This document shows positions 33,502 through 45,866 of a DNA stretch of 64,000 nucleotides, piece after piece. The stretch's first letter is position 1. Each line of letters starts with the position of its first letter. A program made the translations under genes and the position numbers. The notes under the pieces were generated by a model. The model searched no databases, was not told the origin of the DNA, and saw nothing but the letters and a program-made list of their open reading frames with translations. This DNA is from Blastomyces gilchristii SLH14081 (taxonomy: Eukaryota > Ascomycota > Eurotiomycetes > Onygenales > Ajellomycetaceae): positions 7,186,186-7,250,185 of the forward strand of contig NW_003101682.1 in the NCBI RefSeq assembly GCF_000003855.2, in the 5' to 3' direction.

Positions 33502-34848
33502 AATCCAGAATAACCTCATCTTATTGTTTCACTCTGGCTTCTCTTATCAGATGCTTTCTTATTGCCTTCGACTCGGATATTCGGTTTCCTTCAATCCTGC
33601 TTTTCTTTTCCTCACCTCTGAACCAGCCGAAATTGTCCTCGCTTCAAGTCAGCTTTTCCATCTTCAGATTCTTCTCCATTTCCATCAAGTTGATTTCCTA
33701 CCGTTTTTATTCTAGGTTGTATTAAGGGAATTCAGATAACTTTCTTGTTTTCTTGTTCTTCTGCTCTTTTTTATTTTTATTTTTTATATGCTCTACTCCA
33801 TCTTCGTCCTTCACAAATGGCCCTTGTATACTGGCCATGCTCATTCAAAGTGTTCATGACCTCTTTTCTCCCTTTTCTCCCTCTCTCCGCGCGTTCCTAA
33901 TCCTTCATATTATTAACACTACCTTCCCACGACTTCCTCATTCTTTAAGTAGCTCTTGGTTCGCCATTTCTATACCTTGGTAGGTGGTATGGCCGCTGCA
34001 CGTTGCTTAAACCTACCTCGAGAATATTTTTTTACGCGATTATGATGTGGCAATTTATTCAGCCTTGGTGGTTTTCTCTTTCTATTTGTTTGGGTCTCAT
34101 TGTCTTTCCTTTGCAGGCTTCCTTTGCAGGCTTCCTTTGCTTCGTTCGTTTTCTTTCTCTCGCGTTTAACCAGGCTAGCATTCCTCAGGTGGGACCCGAC
34201 AGAATTAATCTGATTGTAAAATTTGGATATTTTTGGAGCCCTTCGTGTACATGTTGCCTATGTTATTTCTTCTGGTATCCATTGGGGTCACCGACGCAAA
34301 ATATATTACACCGAGATCTACTCACGTTCCGCTCGAAGACTTCAAGGATATACCTAAATGAGGCTTCACATTTCATTCTGCTGCAAAAATCTGACATTTG
34401 ATACATAATGGAAAAGGGGGGGAAAACGAGTGTGGCAACCAGTGCGATGTCTGTATGGACCCTTCCGGGCGCACAGACGAATTACGTGGGTAATAATCAT
34501 CGTGTTCAACATCATTCCTTCCTCCAAGACCTTCCCTCCCGCCTCGTTAAATTTCCCTCAGGTCTTGGCTCTGCAGGTCTTCCACACATATCAATCCCAT
34601 GGGGTCTGTTTCGAACCGAACATCTCTGGATAGCGCCTCAAATCGAATGCCGCATGACACCGCCCTACCCGTGCGGAGAAAAGAGTGTGATACTTCCATT
34701 GTCCCTCAATACTCGGTGAATATGTCTTCGATGTTCCTGTACCTAATTATCGCCATCTCGAAATCAGGGGAAAAGGTGACCGACCACCCCTGGGGGGGAG
34801 AAACCTCCGGTAGATTACTCAATTTATGTAAAGCCGACTTTACGCCTT
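33502..34848. other. Convergent intergenic region
   Basis: Between the RRM gene and the zinc-finger gene, both ending here. The left part is very CT-rich (33,580-33,800) and probably the RRM 3' UTR. A 13-bp unit, AGGCTTCCTTTGC, is repeated in tandem near 34,115-34,140. Open frames here are products of the pyrimidine bias. Confidence 0.4.
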
Positions 34849-35956
34849 TCATTTTCTGTTCAGAAAAATCTCTCTCCAGTTCGCGGGAATCGGCTCATCT
34901 GGATGTTTCGCCTCCATGTGTCTCTTGAGGTTTTCTCCTCGACTGGTCTCATAGTCCCCGCTGGGGCACCGATAACGTTTCACCAGCCCGGGGAATGATT
35001 CCCCGTGGACACTCCCGAGGTGTCTCTGAAGGTCCCGCTCCCGAGCGAACTTTTTGGTACAGTTGGGGACTTTGCAAGGCCAATCCTTTACATGATATTT
35101 CGCATGTTTTCTTCAGCCAGAGGACGACGGGGGGGAATCGTATGTATTAGCTAAATATCTCTTGAAAATGGAAGAGGGGAAAGGGGTAGGGATATCTACC
35201 GGAGATCGCATCGACGTTTCAACTCTTTCCCGCAGTGCAAACAGAAAAGTTTCAACGTACGGCTTTCACCTTCACTTAAGGAGTGAGCCGGACTTTGTCC
35301 GGATGGTGAACAGGTATCGTTTCGTACGGTGGTAGCTGGCTGGGCTTCGTCAGCCGTACAACGCAAGAAATCCTCAATTTCGCAGCCTGCCAAATATGAA
35401 GAGGAGTAATCTAATGACGACTCCGAAAGGGAGTAGTAAGCGTCGTCCTGGGTTATATCCTGCTGCCGACCTGGTATGGGAGAGTTATAATAAGCTCCCT
35501 CTTCAACTTCAGGGGATCGGCTAAGCGTGAGAACCCTAGGATCGATGAATCCCTCTGTGAATGGCTCCTTTGGGTCAGGGTCGAATTGGAATATTGATGG
35601 ATTTTCTTGAAGGTATTCTATGGTTTTGAGCGCGGTGCTCGCAAAACTAAGGAATGGAATAGGGGGATAATAGGAATAAAAGAACGTATGGATGCAAGTT
35701 AAAGTGCAAGCAAGAAATATAGAACTGAGCTGAGCAGCACAAAATGTATAATGCACTATTGAAGAAAGGAAATCCCCTGTATTTCTTCAAGAGAAAGCAG
35801 AGGAAGTAGAGGCCTTTTATACAGAGGAATTGGCTGAGCAAGGCGGATTGAGGCCTCCAACTGCTGCGGGGCGAGGCTTGGTATTTCATGCCAACACGGC
35901 GAAGCGCCCTGATGAAAAGATCCAATCAGAGCTGACGACGTTCCCTGTAAGTGCAT
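34849..35956 (-). CDS. C2H2 zinc-finger protein, probable transcription factor
   Basis: Exons on the minus strand: 35,956-35,823, 35,646-35,200 and 35,110-34,849, giving 280 residues. Three fingers are clustered at the C-terminus. Finger 1: C180, C183, H196, H200, split by intron 2. Finger 2: C206, C211, H224, H229. A third, finger-like unit has C242, H258 and H263 but Gly245 (GGG) where the second Cys should be. The middle is Ser/Asp/Tyr-rich (DDAYYSLSESSLDYSSSYLA) and could be an activation region. Exon 1 is an inference: exon 2 has no ATG, and the frame from ATG 35,956 joins it in the right phase with GTATAA as donor (176-nt intron). That donor overlaps a TATAAAA string, so an alternative is a later, unseen start. 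Divergent from the monooxygenase gene. Confidence 0.72.
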
Positions 35957-36944
35957 CTTTTATGCAAGCTAAAATTCCTGGATCTTGGAGGCCCTGACGA
36001 CCGACCGACGACTCACAAACACGCCAGAACAATTGAGACGGCCAGTCCTGTTTTCAATTGATTTCCTCTCTCCTGGGGTCCAGAAGAAACTTAAAGGGAC
36101 TTTACCCGTAGACCATGAAAATGCCGCGCGTTCATCAACGCAAGAACACGATTACTGCATCTTACTAGAGTTAGAAAGCCTCTTCCTATTGACGCCTTGC
36201 GCAATGGCCTGGGGGGTTTGGGGAGAAACACGCAAAGACCGCAAAGCTTTAGCAAGAATAGGGATGGAGATTCAGGTTTGCGACAAGATCCTGTGAGTAT
36301 GATGTATATATGAATGTTGTGTATGAAACTTGTGCATCCATCATTCATCGCCATGCTCTTGAGGCTGAGCAACTTTGATGTTGTGAGACTCTGGTAAGTA
36401 AGTTAATATTAGTTACCCGCCGTTTTCGCTGGCCCCACTTGTGTCACGAAACCTACCGAAAACCTTATTTGAGCCTGCACTGTATCTGCTGGGTCTGTGT
36501 GCATGCTGAATCTTCTCTCTCTCACAGAGACATCCATCCCTTTTTAACCCAGATTTGAATCTATTATTTATTTTGAATGGATGTCATATCTCAGTCTGGC
36601 GCCGAAGCGTGCGTGGTTTAATCTCCTCGGTGAAGCGGAACAAAAATATCAAGCTCAATGTCTAAGTCGCGAAGGCACCAGCGGATTGAGTTAAAGTTAG
36701 GGACTAAACTGCCGTCTCTATTGTCCATTAGAACAATATTCGCACACATCAAACAAAGAAATATATACAGCCTGGTATAGTAACTTGCAAAATTCTTCAT
36801 GCTCTCCTACATAATAGGGGATTTAAATAGGGCAAGGCTCAAGCCTGAAAGTAGTACTTCTGGTTACGAGGTGCCCGGCTTCCCTTTTCAACACCATTTC
36901 ATAAATAAAAACATCCCTCTTTTACAAGTTCGATTAACCGCAAA
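35957..36944. promoter_or_regulatory. Divergent promoter between zinc-finger and monooxygenase genes
   Basis: 988 bp between the two start codons. A TTTAAATAG string at about 36,822 is a candidate TATA element for the monooxygenase, about 120 bp before its ATG. Short frames (35,985-36,296 and 36,091-36,372) have no family features. Confidence 0.4.
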
Positions 36945-39510
36945 ATGCCTTCCCATACTGGGACAATTGGGGTGCTTGATGCCCTTCCTGGGTCCCTACC
37001 TATATCCATTGTACCAGATGATGTGAACCCCGAGACCGTAGCGGTCTCCTGTATCGCAGGTCTGCATTTACTCACCGCTGCCGACTTCATTGGCGATGCT
37101 CTGTGGAAGGACCTGTACTCTCTGACGGGACTGCCAAGAACATTTTCCACTGCAAAAACGATTGAAGCAGCTTGGAACGATGTTTCCAGAATCCATAAGC
37201 CCTCTGATTTCACGTTTACCCCAGGCACAGCGGAGATTGTGCGGAGAATGCCAAAATTGTCTTGGGTGGAAGCCAGATTTACTTTCCAGACAAGAGGTTG
37301 CCCAGCTTCCTTTTGCTCCGGCATGGTCTCCCTTGTACCTGACGGGGAAGGCGGGTGGAAGATATGGATTCTGAGAACCATCCTGGAGAGGCTTAAAGGG
37401 CATCTTGATGTTGATACACCGAGTCCGCAGGCAAGGATCATTAACCCGGAGGCCAATCAGTTTGACTGTCTGGTAGTTGGTGCTGGCCAGTGTGGATTAT
37501 CCACTGCGGGGCGGTTACAGTCACTGGGGGTTAACTATCTTCTCATTGACAAGAACGATAACATAGGGGATAACTGGCTTTTGAGATACGACTCAATGAA
37601 GTTACACACACTCAGAGCATATGGTAAGCAATACACCTTCCACGCAGCGCAATATTGATAGCTAAACCTCTAACATTACAGCGCACCTCCCATTCGAGCG
37701 GACGTTTCCCGAGTCCTATCCAGAGCTCCTGTCCAAATACGATCTTGCGAAGCGCTATAAATTATGGTCTGACATGCTCGGCATTGTGAGCCTCCCACAA
37801 GCTCTCAATCTTCCCTCAGTATAATTATTAGGTTAACTAAGCCAAGGGAATGATAGAATGTCTGGCTCTCGTCACAATTGACGTCTGGTTCCTGGGACAA
37901 AGACGGGAAGAGATGGAATCTGATAATTCGTCGTAAAGATGGGGAAACATGCGTCGTAGTCCGTCACCTCGTCCTTGCGACTGGAGCCGGGGGTCAAACT
38001 CCAGTGGCACCCACATTTCCTGAAAGGGTATGCAATATTAGCACTCTCTTTTCCTTGAACGATTGTCATACCGGTCAAAGTAATGATCTCTCTGCTGAAA
38101 TTTTAACTAGGAAAAGTTTGGAGGCTTGGTTCTCCATTCCGTTGATTATAGATCTGCGTCTCAATGGAAGGGGAAGTCGGCAGTGGTATGACATCCCATT
38201 TCGCGCACCTTGAGGCAGTTAATATTAATTCTCCACTAGGTTGTTGGCTCTGCAAATACTGGTGAGAGATTACACTGGTTGAAGACCTAAAGCAATATCT
38301 AACCTCGTCTAAATAGCTCATGATATATGTGCTGATATGGTTGAAGCGGGCCTCTCCTCCGTCACGATGATACAGAGGGGACAAACATGTGAGTTATTAT
38401 TTTTCTAGTTCTCTAGGCAAATTCTTGTAGCTAAAGACTCTATACTGAGGATATTTCTTTGTGGCTATTAGACGTTTTACCTTTTGAATACTACCAACAA
38501 GGTAAAGATGTTCAACCCCCAATCATACTGCTTCGAAATATCATGCTTATTACTTGGGCGTAACACAAACAGGAGCCAAGAGTAAGTTACTTCATTGTGA
38601 TGCAATGTATGAGATGTTGATAAGGACTGATGAGCCGCAAGCGAGATACAATGACACATTTCCCACCGACCTAGCCGACCGGATTGAATATACGACTCCG
38701 CTTTCAATCGTCAACAAAATGGTCATGGCCCGTTTCCATGCCATGGTGAGCCAGAATACCGAGCAGCTCGACGCTCTAGAGCGTGTGGGATTCAGAGTGA
38801 AAAGATGCGGTAGTCCAATATCCACTCTGTACGAAGAGGGCGGCCGGTAATATATTGACAATTTTTATACTTTTCAAGCCAAACGTGCACTTATACTTTA
38901 GCAATAACTAACAGAGAGCAGACATTATATTGATGTAGGAACATCAGCAAAGGTTGCCCAGGGTCTGGTACGTTCTATTTCCTAAAAATGGCAATCAAAT
39001 ATCCATTTCTCCAACCAACGCAGCAGGGTGATGGTGATCGTTCAGGTGAGCTAATCGCCCTTCACTATTTCAGATCAAAGTGAAATCTGGCACTGCGATT
39101 TCCAGCTACAGTAAAGATGGCCTCATGTTTGATGATGGCTCTGAGCTGGAAGCCGACATCATCATCCTGGCAACAGGTTTTGAAATGTCTTTCCGTCCCA
39201 CCGTTGCTAGGATTCTAGGCGCCGACATCGCGGCCCGGGTTGAGGAGTTTTGGGGTCTTGATGAGGAAGGGGAGGTACGAGGAGCATGGAAACCAATTGG
39301 CCGTAAGTTTCAGCGTTGCAATTATCGATCCTTTTCGAACAATATGATTAATATCTCTCTCTTAAAGACCCGGGATTATGGTATATGGGTGGCCCTTTTG
39401 GACATAGTCGTTTCTTTTCTCGATTCGTGTCTTTGCAGATTAAAGCGGAGCTCGCTGGGACGCCGCTGGTTATATACCGCCGTACGCCAGGTAAGGACGA
39501 GGAGGGCTGA
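36945..39510 (+). CDS. Flavin-containing monooxygenase with N-terminal NTF2/SnoaL-like domain
   Basis: NADPH- and FAD-dependent oxygenase of the FMO/YUCCA class; substrate unknown. Eleven exons: 36,945-37,623, 37,682-37,785, 37,857-38,027, 38,111-38,185, 38,240-38,261, 38,317-38,388, 38,472-38,501, 38,573-38,846, 38,922-38,967, 39,074-39,302 and 39,368-39,510, giving 614 residues. The N-terminal part (about 1-155) looks like the NTF2/SnoaL fold common in such fungal FMOs. The FAD motif is VVGAGQCG (177-184). The FMO signature region is FGGLVLHS (from 321), the NADPH motif VVGSANTA (344-351), and the LATGF motif lies near 523-527. The end is RRTPGKDEEG. The gene is intron-dense, including a 22-nt and a 30-nt exon, both required by the motifs and phase. 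The segment 38,573-38,640 before the PTDLADR stretch is the least certain. Confidence 0.88.
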
Positions 39511-42213
39511 GGAAAACGGTAATATTAAACGATTGCACCTCTGGACCATTCATATTTCGAAGGTCTAGTTACGAATAAACTCGCGGTTAATTTCGAATTG
39601 AGGAAAATATATATCGTTTCATAGAGTGATATTCTTATTCCTGCTTAAGTTGTGCGCATGAGACTACCTTTAAATGATCCCATCATTCTAGATACTACCA
39701 AGAAATATATTTGGAATCCTTCAGCGCGTTCAACCGCTCTAAACGTAGGCCTTACGCTGTAAGACGTTCATGTGCATTACTATGTACATACATGCACTCC
39801 TTTTACACTGCTTTATCGAATTCCACTTTCCGCAGTTCTGTTTCCCAAATCGGCGACGACAATCACGAGGGGAAGTCAAGCAGCCAGCTGGAATGAAGCT
39901 ATCTGAGCACCTGCACCCTTCCCTATCTTGAAAAGGGGACCAAGCCATACATATATGCGGTCAGAAGCGAAATATAAAAAAAAAATATGAACGGATATCG
40001 CATCCGATCCAATCAGGTACTAGCACCCAACACAAGATTCCAAGCCCATTAGAATGAACCGCATAACAGGCAGCCAAGCAGATATGGAGGGAGTGAAGGC
40101 TAAGATCAGGCAGTTGTGCTGCACAATGCGAAACTTCTAATACCCCATTCCTCCTAAGGTTGCTAGCGGTCTAATCTATAGATACAGTGTAATCAAGGAT
40201 ATACATACATTGGTTCAGGGTCAATGATGACATTTCTCAAGTTGTTATTATTTGAAGACCTACCCTCTTTTTTTCTCTTTTTCTTTCTTTCTCCCTTTCT
40301 TTTTTTCGGAGTTGATACCGGTGAAATTAAAAAAAAGTAGTCATCATGTGAAGACCAGATCAGCTGGAAAAGCAAATAGGAGATCAGCTAGACAAGCCTA
40401 ACATGAGGCAGCTCTACCAGGCGTACGCAGTATGTATGGCTTGCCAATCCTGCAAGGCGAGCAAGACAGCTCCCACACACATCCTAGTAGGTTAGCGTCT
40501 CTTGTTGCAGGGACATGTGCATCCTACGTTACCTGACATGCATTACATTGAACTGAACAACCCTGCATTCCAAACCCCAGAGAAAATCCGGCACTTCCCA
40601 TGTTATTTAGTCTGTTGTCAAGCTGCTGATTCGCCAATCCTTCAACAAATGCAGAGAGCAATAACTTTGTACTGAAAGTCCAGACAACTACACTCTTAGA
40701 TACTTCCTTTATTCCTATAGTACTAGAAACTGTCATGATTTGATACTTTTGTTGAATCAAAGCAGGCTTCATCAATTACAATGATAATGAGAGCATTGTT
40801 TTCATCAAGATGGCTATAATTGCTGATAGTTAATGCTGGAAAAGGCTCTGCATGCATGACCTCATCTACTAGAAGATAACTTATGTGATATTACTCTAAA
40901 ATTTGAATCAGATACAATGATCAAGATTCATAAGAAATCTGCAACAAATGCTAATATATTCTTCTCTTAATACTCTGTATCACAGGCCTGTAAAGATCTG
41001 CTTAATATTTGCCGCTCCACAGCTTGGTGAATGTAATGTACATGTACTGTACATATATAGAATAGCAGTAGTCCGCAATACGTACTTATATCACTCCTCC
41101 CATCAAGCGAGTTTGATTTTGAAAAATATCACAGCTGCCAAAAACTGTACTAATATTGAGAGTGGGATGCTTTCATCAAAGCTAACTTGTAGTGTAAATG
41201 ATAAATGAGGGACTATGCTTGAATTGATATCAAAATATCAATGTCATTGGGATCATTACAGTATGCAGCATTTTTAAGATGAGTAGCCCCCCTTTACTAC
41301 TACAGCAAACTGAGGCTGTCATTCAACCTTGGAAGTGATGGATTGTGTCACATGGTAGAATTCATGATAATCTCCCCAAAAATAGCAGTTTGTCTCCTTC
41401 ACGCGTGTCCTCACTCACCTCCCAAATTTATCCGAACCTTTCTTTATCTTACCTTACCTTGTCACTTCTTCTTCTTCTTCTTCTCCATTTTCTCTTTTCC
41501 CCTTTGCCAATATGAAGTGAAGCCTTCAAGCCTTGTGTTTCCTATATTTGATCAATGAATCAAAATCAATAGAGGATTGCGAGGCGTCCAGTCCGGATAG
41601 GATACCGCAGTCATAAAAGCAGGAAATCATAGCGCGGCGAGTTGAGTTACTCCGATGCATCATCTGATACAATCATCCCTCCTACTTTTCTTTGTCCAAC
41701 TTCCCATGATTAGCAGCCTAAACATCAGGCCCTGGTGCCCGGCTCTTCATTTCCCGCACAAACACTAACTCTTCCCTGGTCCCTTGGTGGACGCCTCATC
41801 TTTTTTTTGCAAAGGTCAAAATCAGCGAAAACGAGGCGTTATCGACTCTACTTGTCGGCAGTTATTTAATAGGCTGTGAATCGAGAAAGGGAGAAATGGG
41901 AGTGGGGGGGAGTTGGGGGAGACGACGGGATATACCTGTGAAACTAGGACATATAGATTTTGAGGATGCTTTGAGAGCGACTGAGCTCTCAGCTGATAAA
42001 CCTACAAAAGACTGATCCATACAGAAGCAGAAAAGACTATATGGTGGGTGCTGAGAGAGCGTGTCATAATATATTTAAAAAACTTTTTGCCATTTAATTA
42101 ACAAGGCAATATCAGATAACCGTCACACTGTAAAAAATTAATGAAATAAGTACCCTTTATATATGATTCTCATGTAAAAGATACGGTATACCCAATTTCA
42201 ATTTTATGAAAAA
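39511..42213. other. Gene-poor DNA, nothing recognised
   Basis: After the monooxygenase gene I see no coding sequence. It holds a pyrimidine microsatellite (about 40,263-40,306, CTTTTT/CTTTC type), a CTT run at 41,466-41,484 and AT-rich text from 40,700. Composition drifts towards AT to the right. Confidence 0.4.
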
Positions 42214-42521
42214 CATGAATATCTTCAACATCATAATAGATATGGGTCTTATATTGTAATAGAAGTATATATATCATACTCCAAGTATATTACAATGTTT
42301 TTTTCTTGATAAGAATGTATACCTATTTTTCTAGAATGAAATTTGCTAAATTCAATCGAATTCATCATAGCTGATTTCAAGTATGAGAGAATGACTTTTT
42401 TTTTCTAAATAGTATACTTAGAAGAATATACAAATACTTTCTATTATAATACAGAACTCATATCTATTATGATGTTGAAGATATTCATGGCTTTCTATAA
42501 GTACTGTTTGTATGATGAACT
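42012..42521. repeat. Inverted-repeat element (MITE-like) with flanking direct repeat
   Basis: Two arms, 42,214-42,244 and 42,459-42,489, are perfect reverse complements over 31 bp. Similarity continues inward, imperfectly, to about 42,300 and 42,400. The whole AT-rich patch is bounded by an 11-bp direct repeat, CCTACAAAAGA (42,001-42,011 and 42,522-42,532), which could be a target duplication, though the perfect arms do not reach those ends. There is no coding frame. It differs in sequence from the 506-bp MITE on the right. Confidence 0.6.
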
Positions 42522-42539
42522 CCTACAAAAGATACAAAT

Positions 42540-45235
42540 TCTGTTCCAGCGAGGTAGTGAGCTGTCTGGCGCTTAGCCATCCACCTTCCATCATATAACT
42601 TCTCGCTTAGCTAGCAATCATCAATCATTTTCACCTTTCATCATTACCATAGATCAGTCAGAAGGAAAGAAAGAAAAAAAGATGAAAAGATGGCATCACT
42701 TCACGGAATCATAATGGCATTGTCAAAGGTTTGTTAGTTGTTAGGCAAAAAAGAGTGAACAAACATTAGCAAACACAAACAGATCGGGAACTCGGTCTCC
42801 TCGGTCTAGGCCCACCACGCCGCGCCTCGAAAATAAGCTAAACCCTCTTTAACTTAGTTACTATTTAGGCGCGCGGTCCCCACAAAACTAACGACTCCGC
42901 AGCCCTCATCAACAACCTCCAATGCCAAAGTCCGACAAACTACATACAACACCAAACTGAAACAGCAGTTATAACTTGTCAACCACACATCAACCCAAAG
43001 AGCCAAACGCATATATATATATAAACGAAGAGGAATAACCAAAACGGGAGTTGATAGTACCCAGAAATCCATCTCCGTAATTGTCCCAAAGGACAACCGG
43101 TGGGTAGGCCGAGGACGGGGCAGCGTGGATTGATCGGTTCGCCAGATCCACGAGGGTAGTGTTGAGGTTTATCCACTCTCAAGGTGAACTCTAGTTTGCA
43201 TCACCAATCTTGGGGAGGATCGGAAGAGGGTGTGCAGCTAGCTGGACATCAAGAAAGAACAGTTCCTCATCCCTGGTCTGATTCAAAAAGCGCCACAGGG
43301 GGCTATATAGACCCGGATTTCGGTCCAAATGTCTATTCAAGGCCGCTTCCGTCAGAGGAGTCGTGGGAGGTTGCCTGGTACAAGACATAAGAAAGGCAAC
43401 GATGTTAGCGATAGGCTCTTAGTCAGACCATTTGTGCAGGAATATTGAAGATTTCAAAGATTTGAGACCTCTTCCCGTGTGGGCTTTTAGTTTGAAATTG
43501 GTAGAGTTACGACTAGAAAATGAAGAATGGGCGATATGAGCTCTGATGTGTTTCTACAGGCAAGGGAACAAACCGGCCACGAGTGATAAGACAAAAATGG
43601 ACGACACAGATCTGGGAGAAGAATGGGGAATGTTATATGACTTACTCTTTCTTCTCAACTGTTTTATTCTTGTTCTGACTCATTTTGAAAACCCGTGTTA
43701 TAGAGCGGGAGCGTATGCAGTTGGAGTAACAGAAACAATCAGGTGTACATATATAGGTGTGTATAGATATAGACGTGTGACGTATCTGATAACTGAGAGT
43801 TAGGAAAAAGAGTATTTAGTTTCCAAAAAGTCGACAAAAAGAGGAAACAGGTTCATTCTTATATATCAGACCACCCGTTCCGACATCCAGAACATACGGA
43901 TACGTATTGAAACTAAATGAATGGTCTTGTTAAAATCTTGCCCTCCCAAGGAGAAATACTTGCAGGAGTAGAAGCCCCCAGACTTGTAACTAGTTGGGCC
44001 AATCATATGCAAGCAAATGCTGGGAATGAATCTCGCAAGAACCCGGCCATGACAACAGGTGAGTGCGGAGATGAAAGTGGAAGGAGAAGAACGTGCATCG
44101 TGCAGACCCTAGTCAACTTACTCCTCGGCCCACCAATGCTTAAGTTACGAGAGAAAAACACACAAGCAGCCCACTGCATAAGCGTCCCGTTTGCCGTTGC
44201 CCAAGGGCTCTATCCCAACCTCGTGAACCAGGACACATTAGAAGAAAATACGGAGAATCCTTTCAAAAGTTTTGATTGCAACTAAGAATTTAAGTTGTAA
44301 TACTGTTACGATTCAAGGATCTTCATTGCAGAGGCATCCTGAGGCTGTGAGTACCTTTAGTTAAACTGTAGCTGGTTTATCCAGGTGCACCAGGCATTAA
44401 CCCCCTAAATACTTTATGTTATGCCAGTAACAGAGTTACAACTGAAAGGATCCTCTGTAGACTACTAATATATTCAAATAGGCACGGAACAGGAGAGCAA
44501 GAATCAGCGCAACACTCTACTATAAAATCCAGGAGCTACAAAGTCTGATCATACAGTACAATTAACAGCTCAGAGAGAATGGAGTTCCTCTGTATGTACT
44601 CCGTACAGTACATACATACGTACAGCAACCACGTACGTCAACCGTCCCGCGCATTACATTCCCTCCCAATGTATTCGCTAAAGATGGTTGACTTCTTCCC
44701 GGGTTTCCTCTTACACAAAATTTAATCCGCATGCTGCCTGTGGAGGAGTAGGTTGATTGGCAAGCGATTTTATTTGCTTTTTGCAGAGTGTTCAGATATT
44801 CAAAGGGCATTGGCTGTCTTCGCGTGAGTGTTCATCCTGGATATAATATTTTCCAAAAAGGTCCTCCGACACTTGCACCTGGACTTTAGAAATCAATGGC
44901 AAGAAATTTACGTCCGAAGGTTTGGGCTTGATGTTGGGCCATTTTTCAGAGTGCATCTTCGTACTCCAAGTATCCCTTGAGAAGGTGTCCCCATTTGAAA
45001 TGTTCCATGAGCAGTGATGTTCTAAGTCGCGTCAAATTATTTCCCTTCCTTTTTTTGTTTTTTCTTTTGGAGGTGGGGGGAAAGGCCATTGACGGCCCTA
45101 GATTTTTCAAAAGTACATCAGCTAGAGAGTGAATTGTGCTGGAGGTGAGCCATTGTAGCGGATGTAATGCTTGTGAAATTTGAGAAACATATAAAAATTT
45201 AAGATCAGATTGTAATGTCAACTTTTATCAAGACT
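42540..45235. other. Gene-poor DNA next to the AT-rich block
   Basis: No supported gene. Overlapping frames at 43,184-43,390 (both strands) and 43,917-44,285 lack family features. A TACTCCGTA motif lies at 44,597 in a CATAC/GTAC-rich patch. GC content falls sharply near 45,235. Confidence 0.4.
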
Positions 45236-45579
45236 TAAAAAGTCATAAATCTTTGAATAGATTCATTAATTCTATATTAATGAGATTAAAAATGAAATAT
45301 AATGATATAATACTCTGTGAAAATATATATTTTTAATAGAATTAGAAAAGATGAAGAATTGATTAAAATATAAAAGAAAGAAAATTAAAAATAAAATAAA
45401 TAATATTTTAATAATAACTTAATAAATTTTTAAAGCATAAAAATAAAAATAGATTTAAAATAGCTTTAATTTAATATATATTATATTTAATTATTGTAAA
45501 TATTAAAAAAGCTATAATAAATATAATAAATATAAAAATTAATAAAGATGATATTATAGAGTAGTTAATTAATTATAAA
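45236..45579. other. Extremely AT-rich junction sequence
   Basis: Almost pure A/T text (TAATATATATTATATTTAATT-like) between the gene core and the first LTR, with no gene and no similarity I can see to the gypsy elements. Its last five bases, ATAAA, are the left target duplication of the adjacent element. Confidence 0.6.
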
Positions 45580-45866
45580 TGTGGCGGGCTGCGCCTGATC
45601 AATTATATAGACTATTCCGTTACACTTCATAGATTCTTCCGCTCCGATTCTCGGCCATTCTCAATCACTGATCCTCGGCCGCCATGAACGCGTATAGATT
45701 CTTCCGCCCCGAAGCTCCACTGCATACATCATCACATACATGTATAAATATCCATCTCAATCATCAATTCCTACACTTTCTCTTTCTTTTCTTCTCTAAC
45801 ATTTTTCTCTTTGTTATATAAGATCTATTAATATTATACTGATCTATTCAGTGTAGACCTCTTATA
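45580..45866 (+). repeat. 5' LTR of the complete gypsy element
   Basis: 287 bp, starting TGTGGCGGGC and ending CTTATA (the 3' copy ends CTTACA). It contains a TGTATAAATA promoter-like string (about 45,740) and a CT-rich tract before the end. It differs from its 3' partner mainly at CpG sites. Confidence 0.9.

Noticed and set aside
35814..35822. TATAAAA string as the promoter of the zinc-finger gene
   Set aside because: No ATG follows it in the coding frame; a GTATAA splice donor at the same place joins an upstream ATG exon to exon 2 in the correct phase. Kept only as an alternative.
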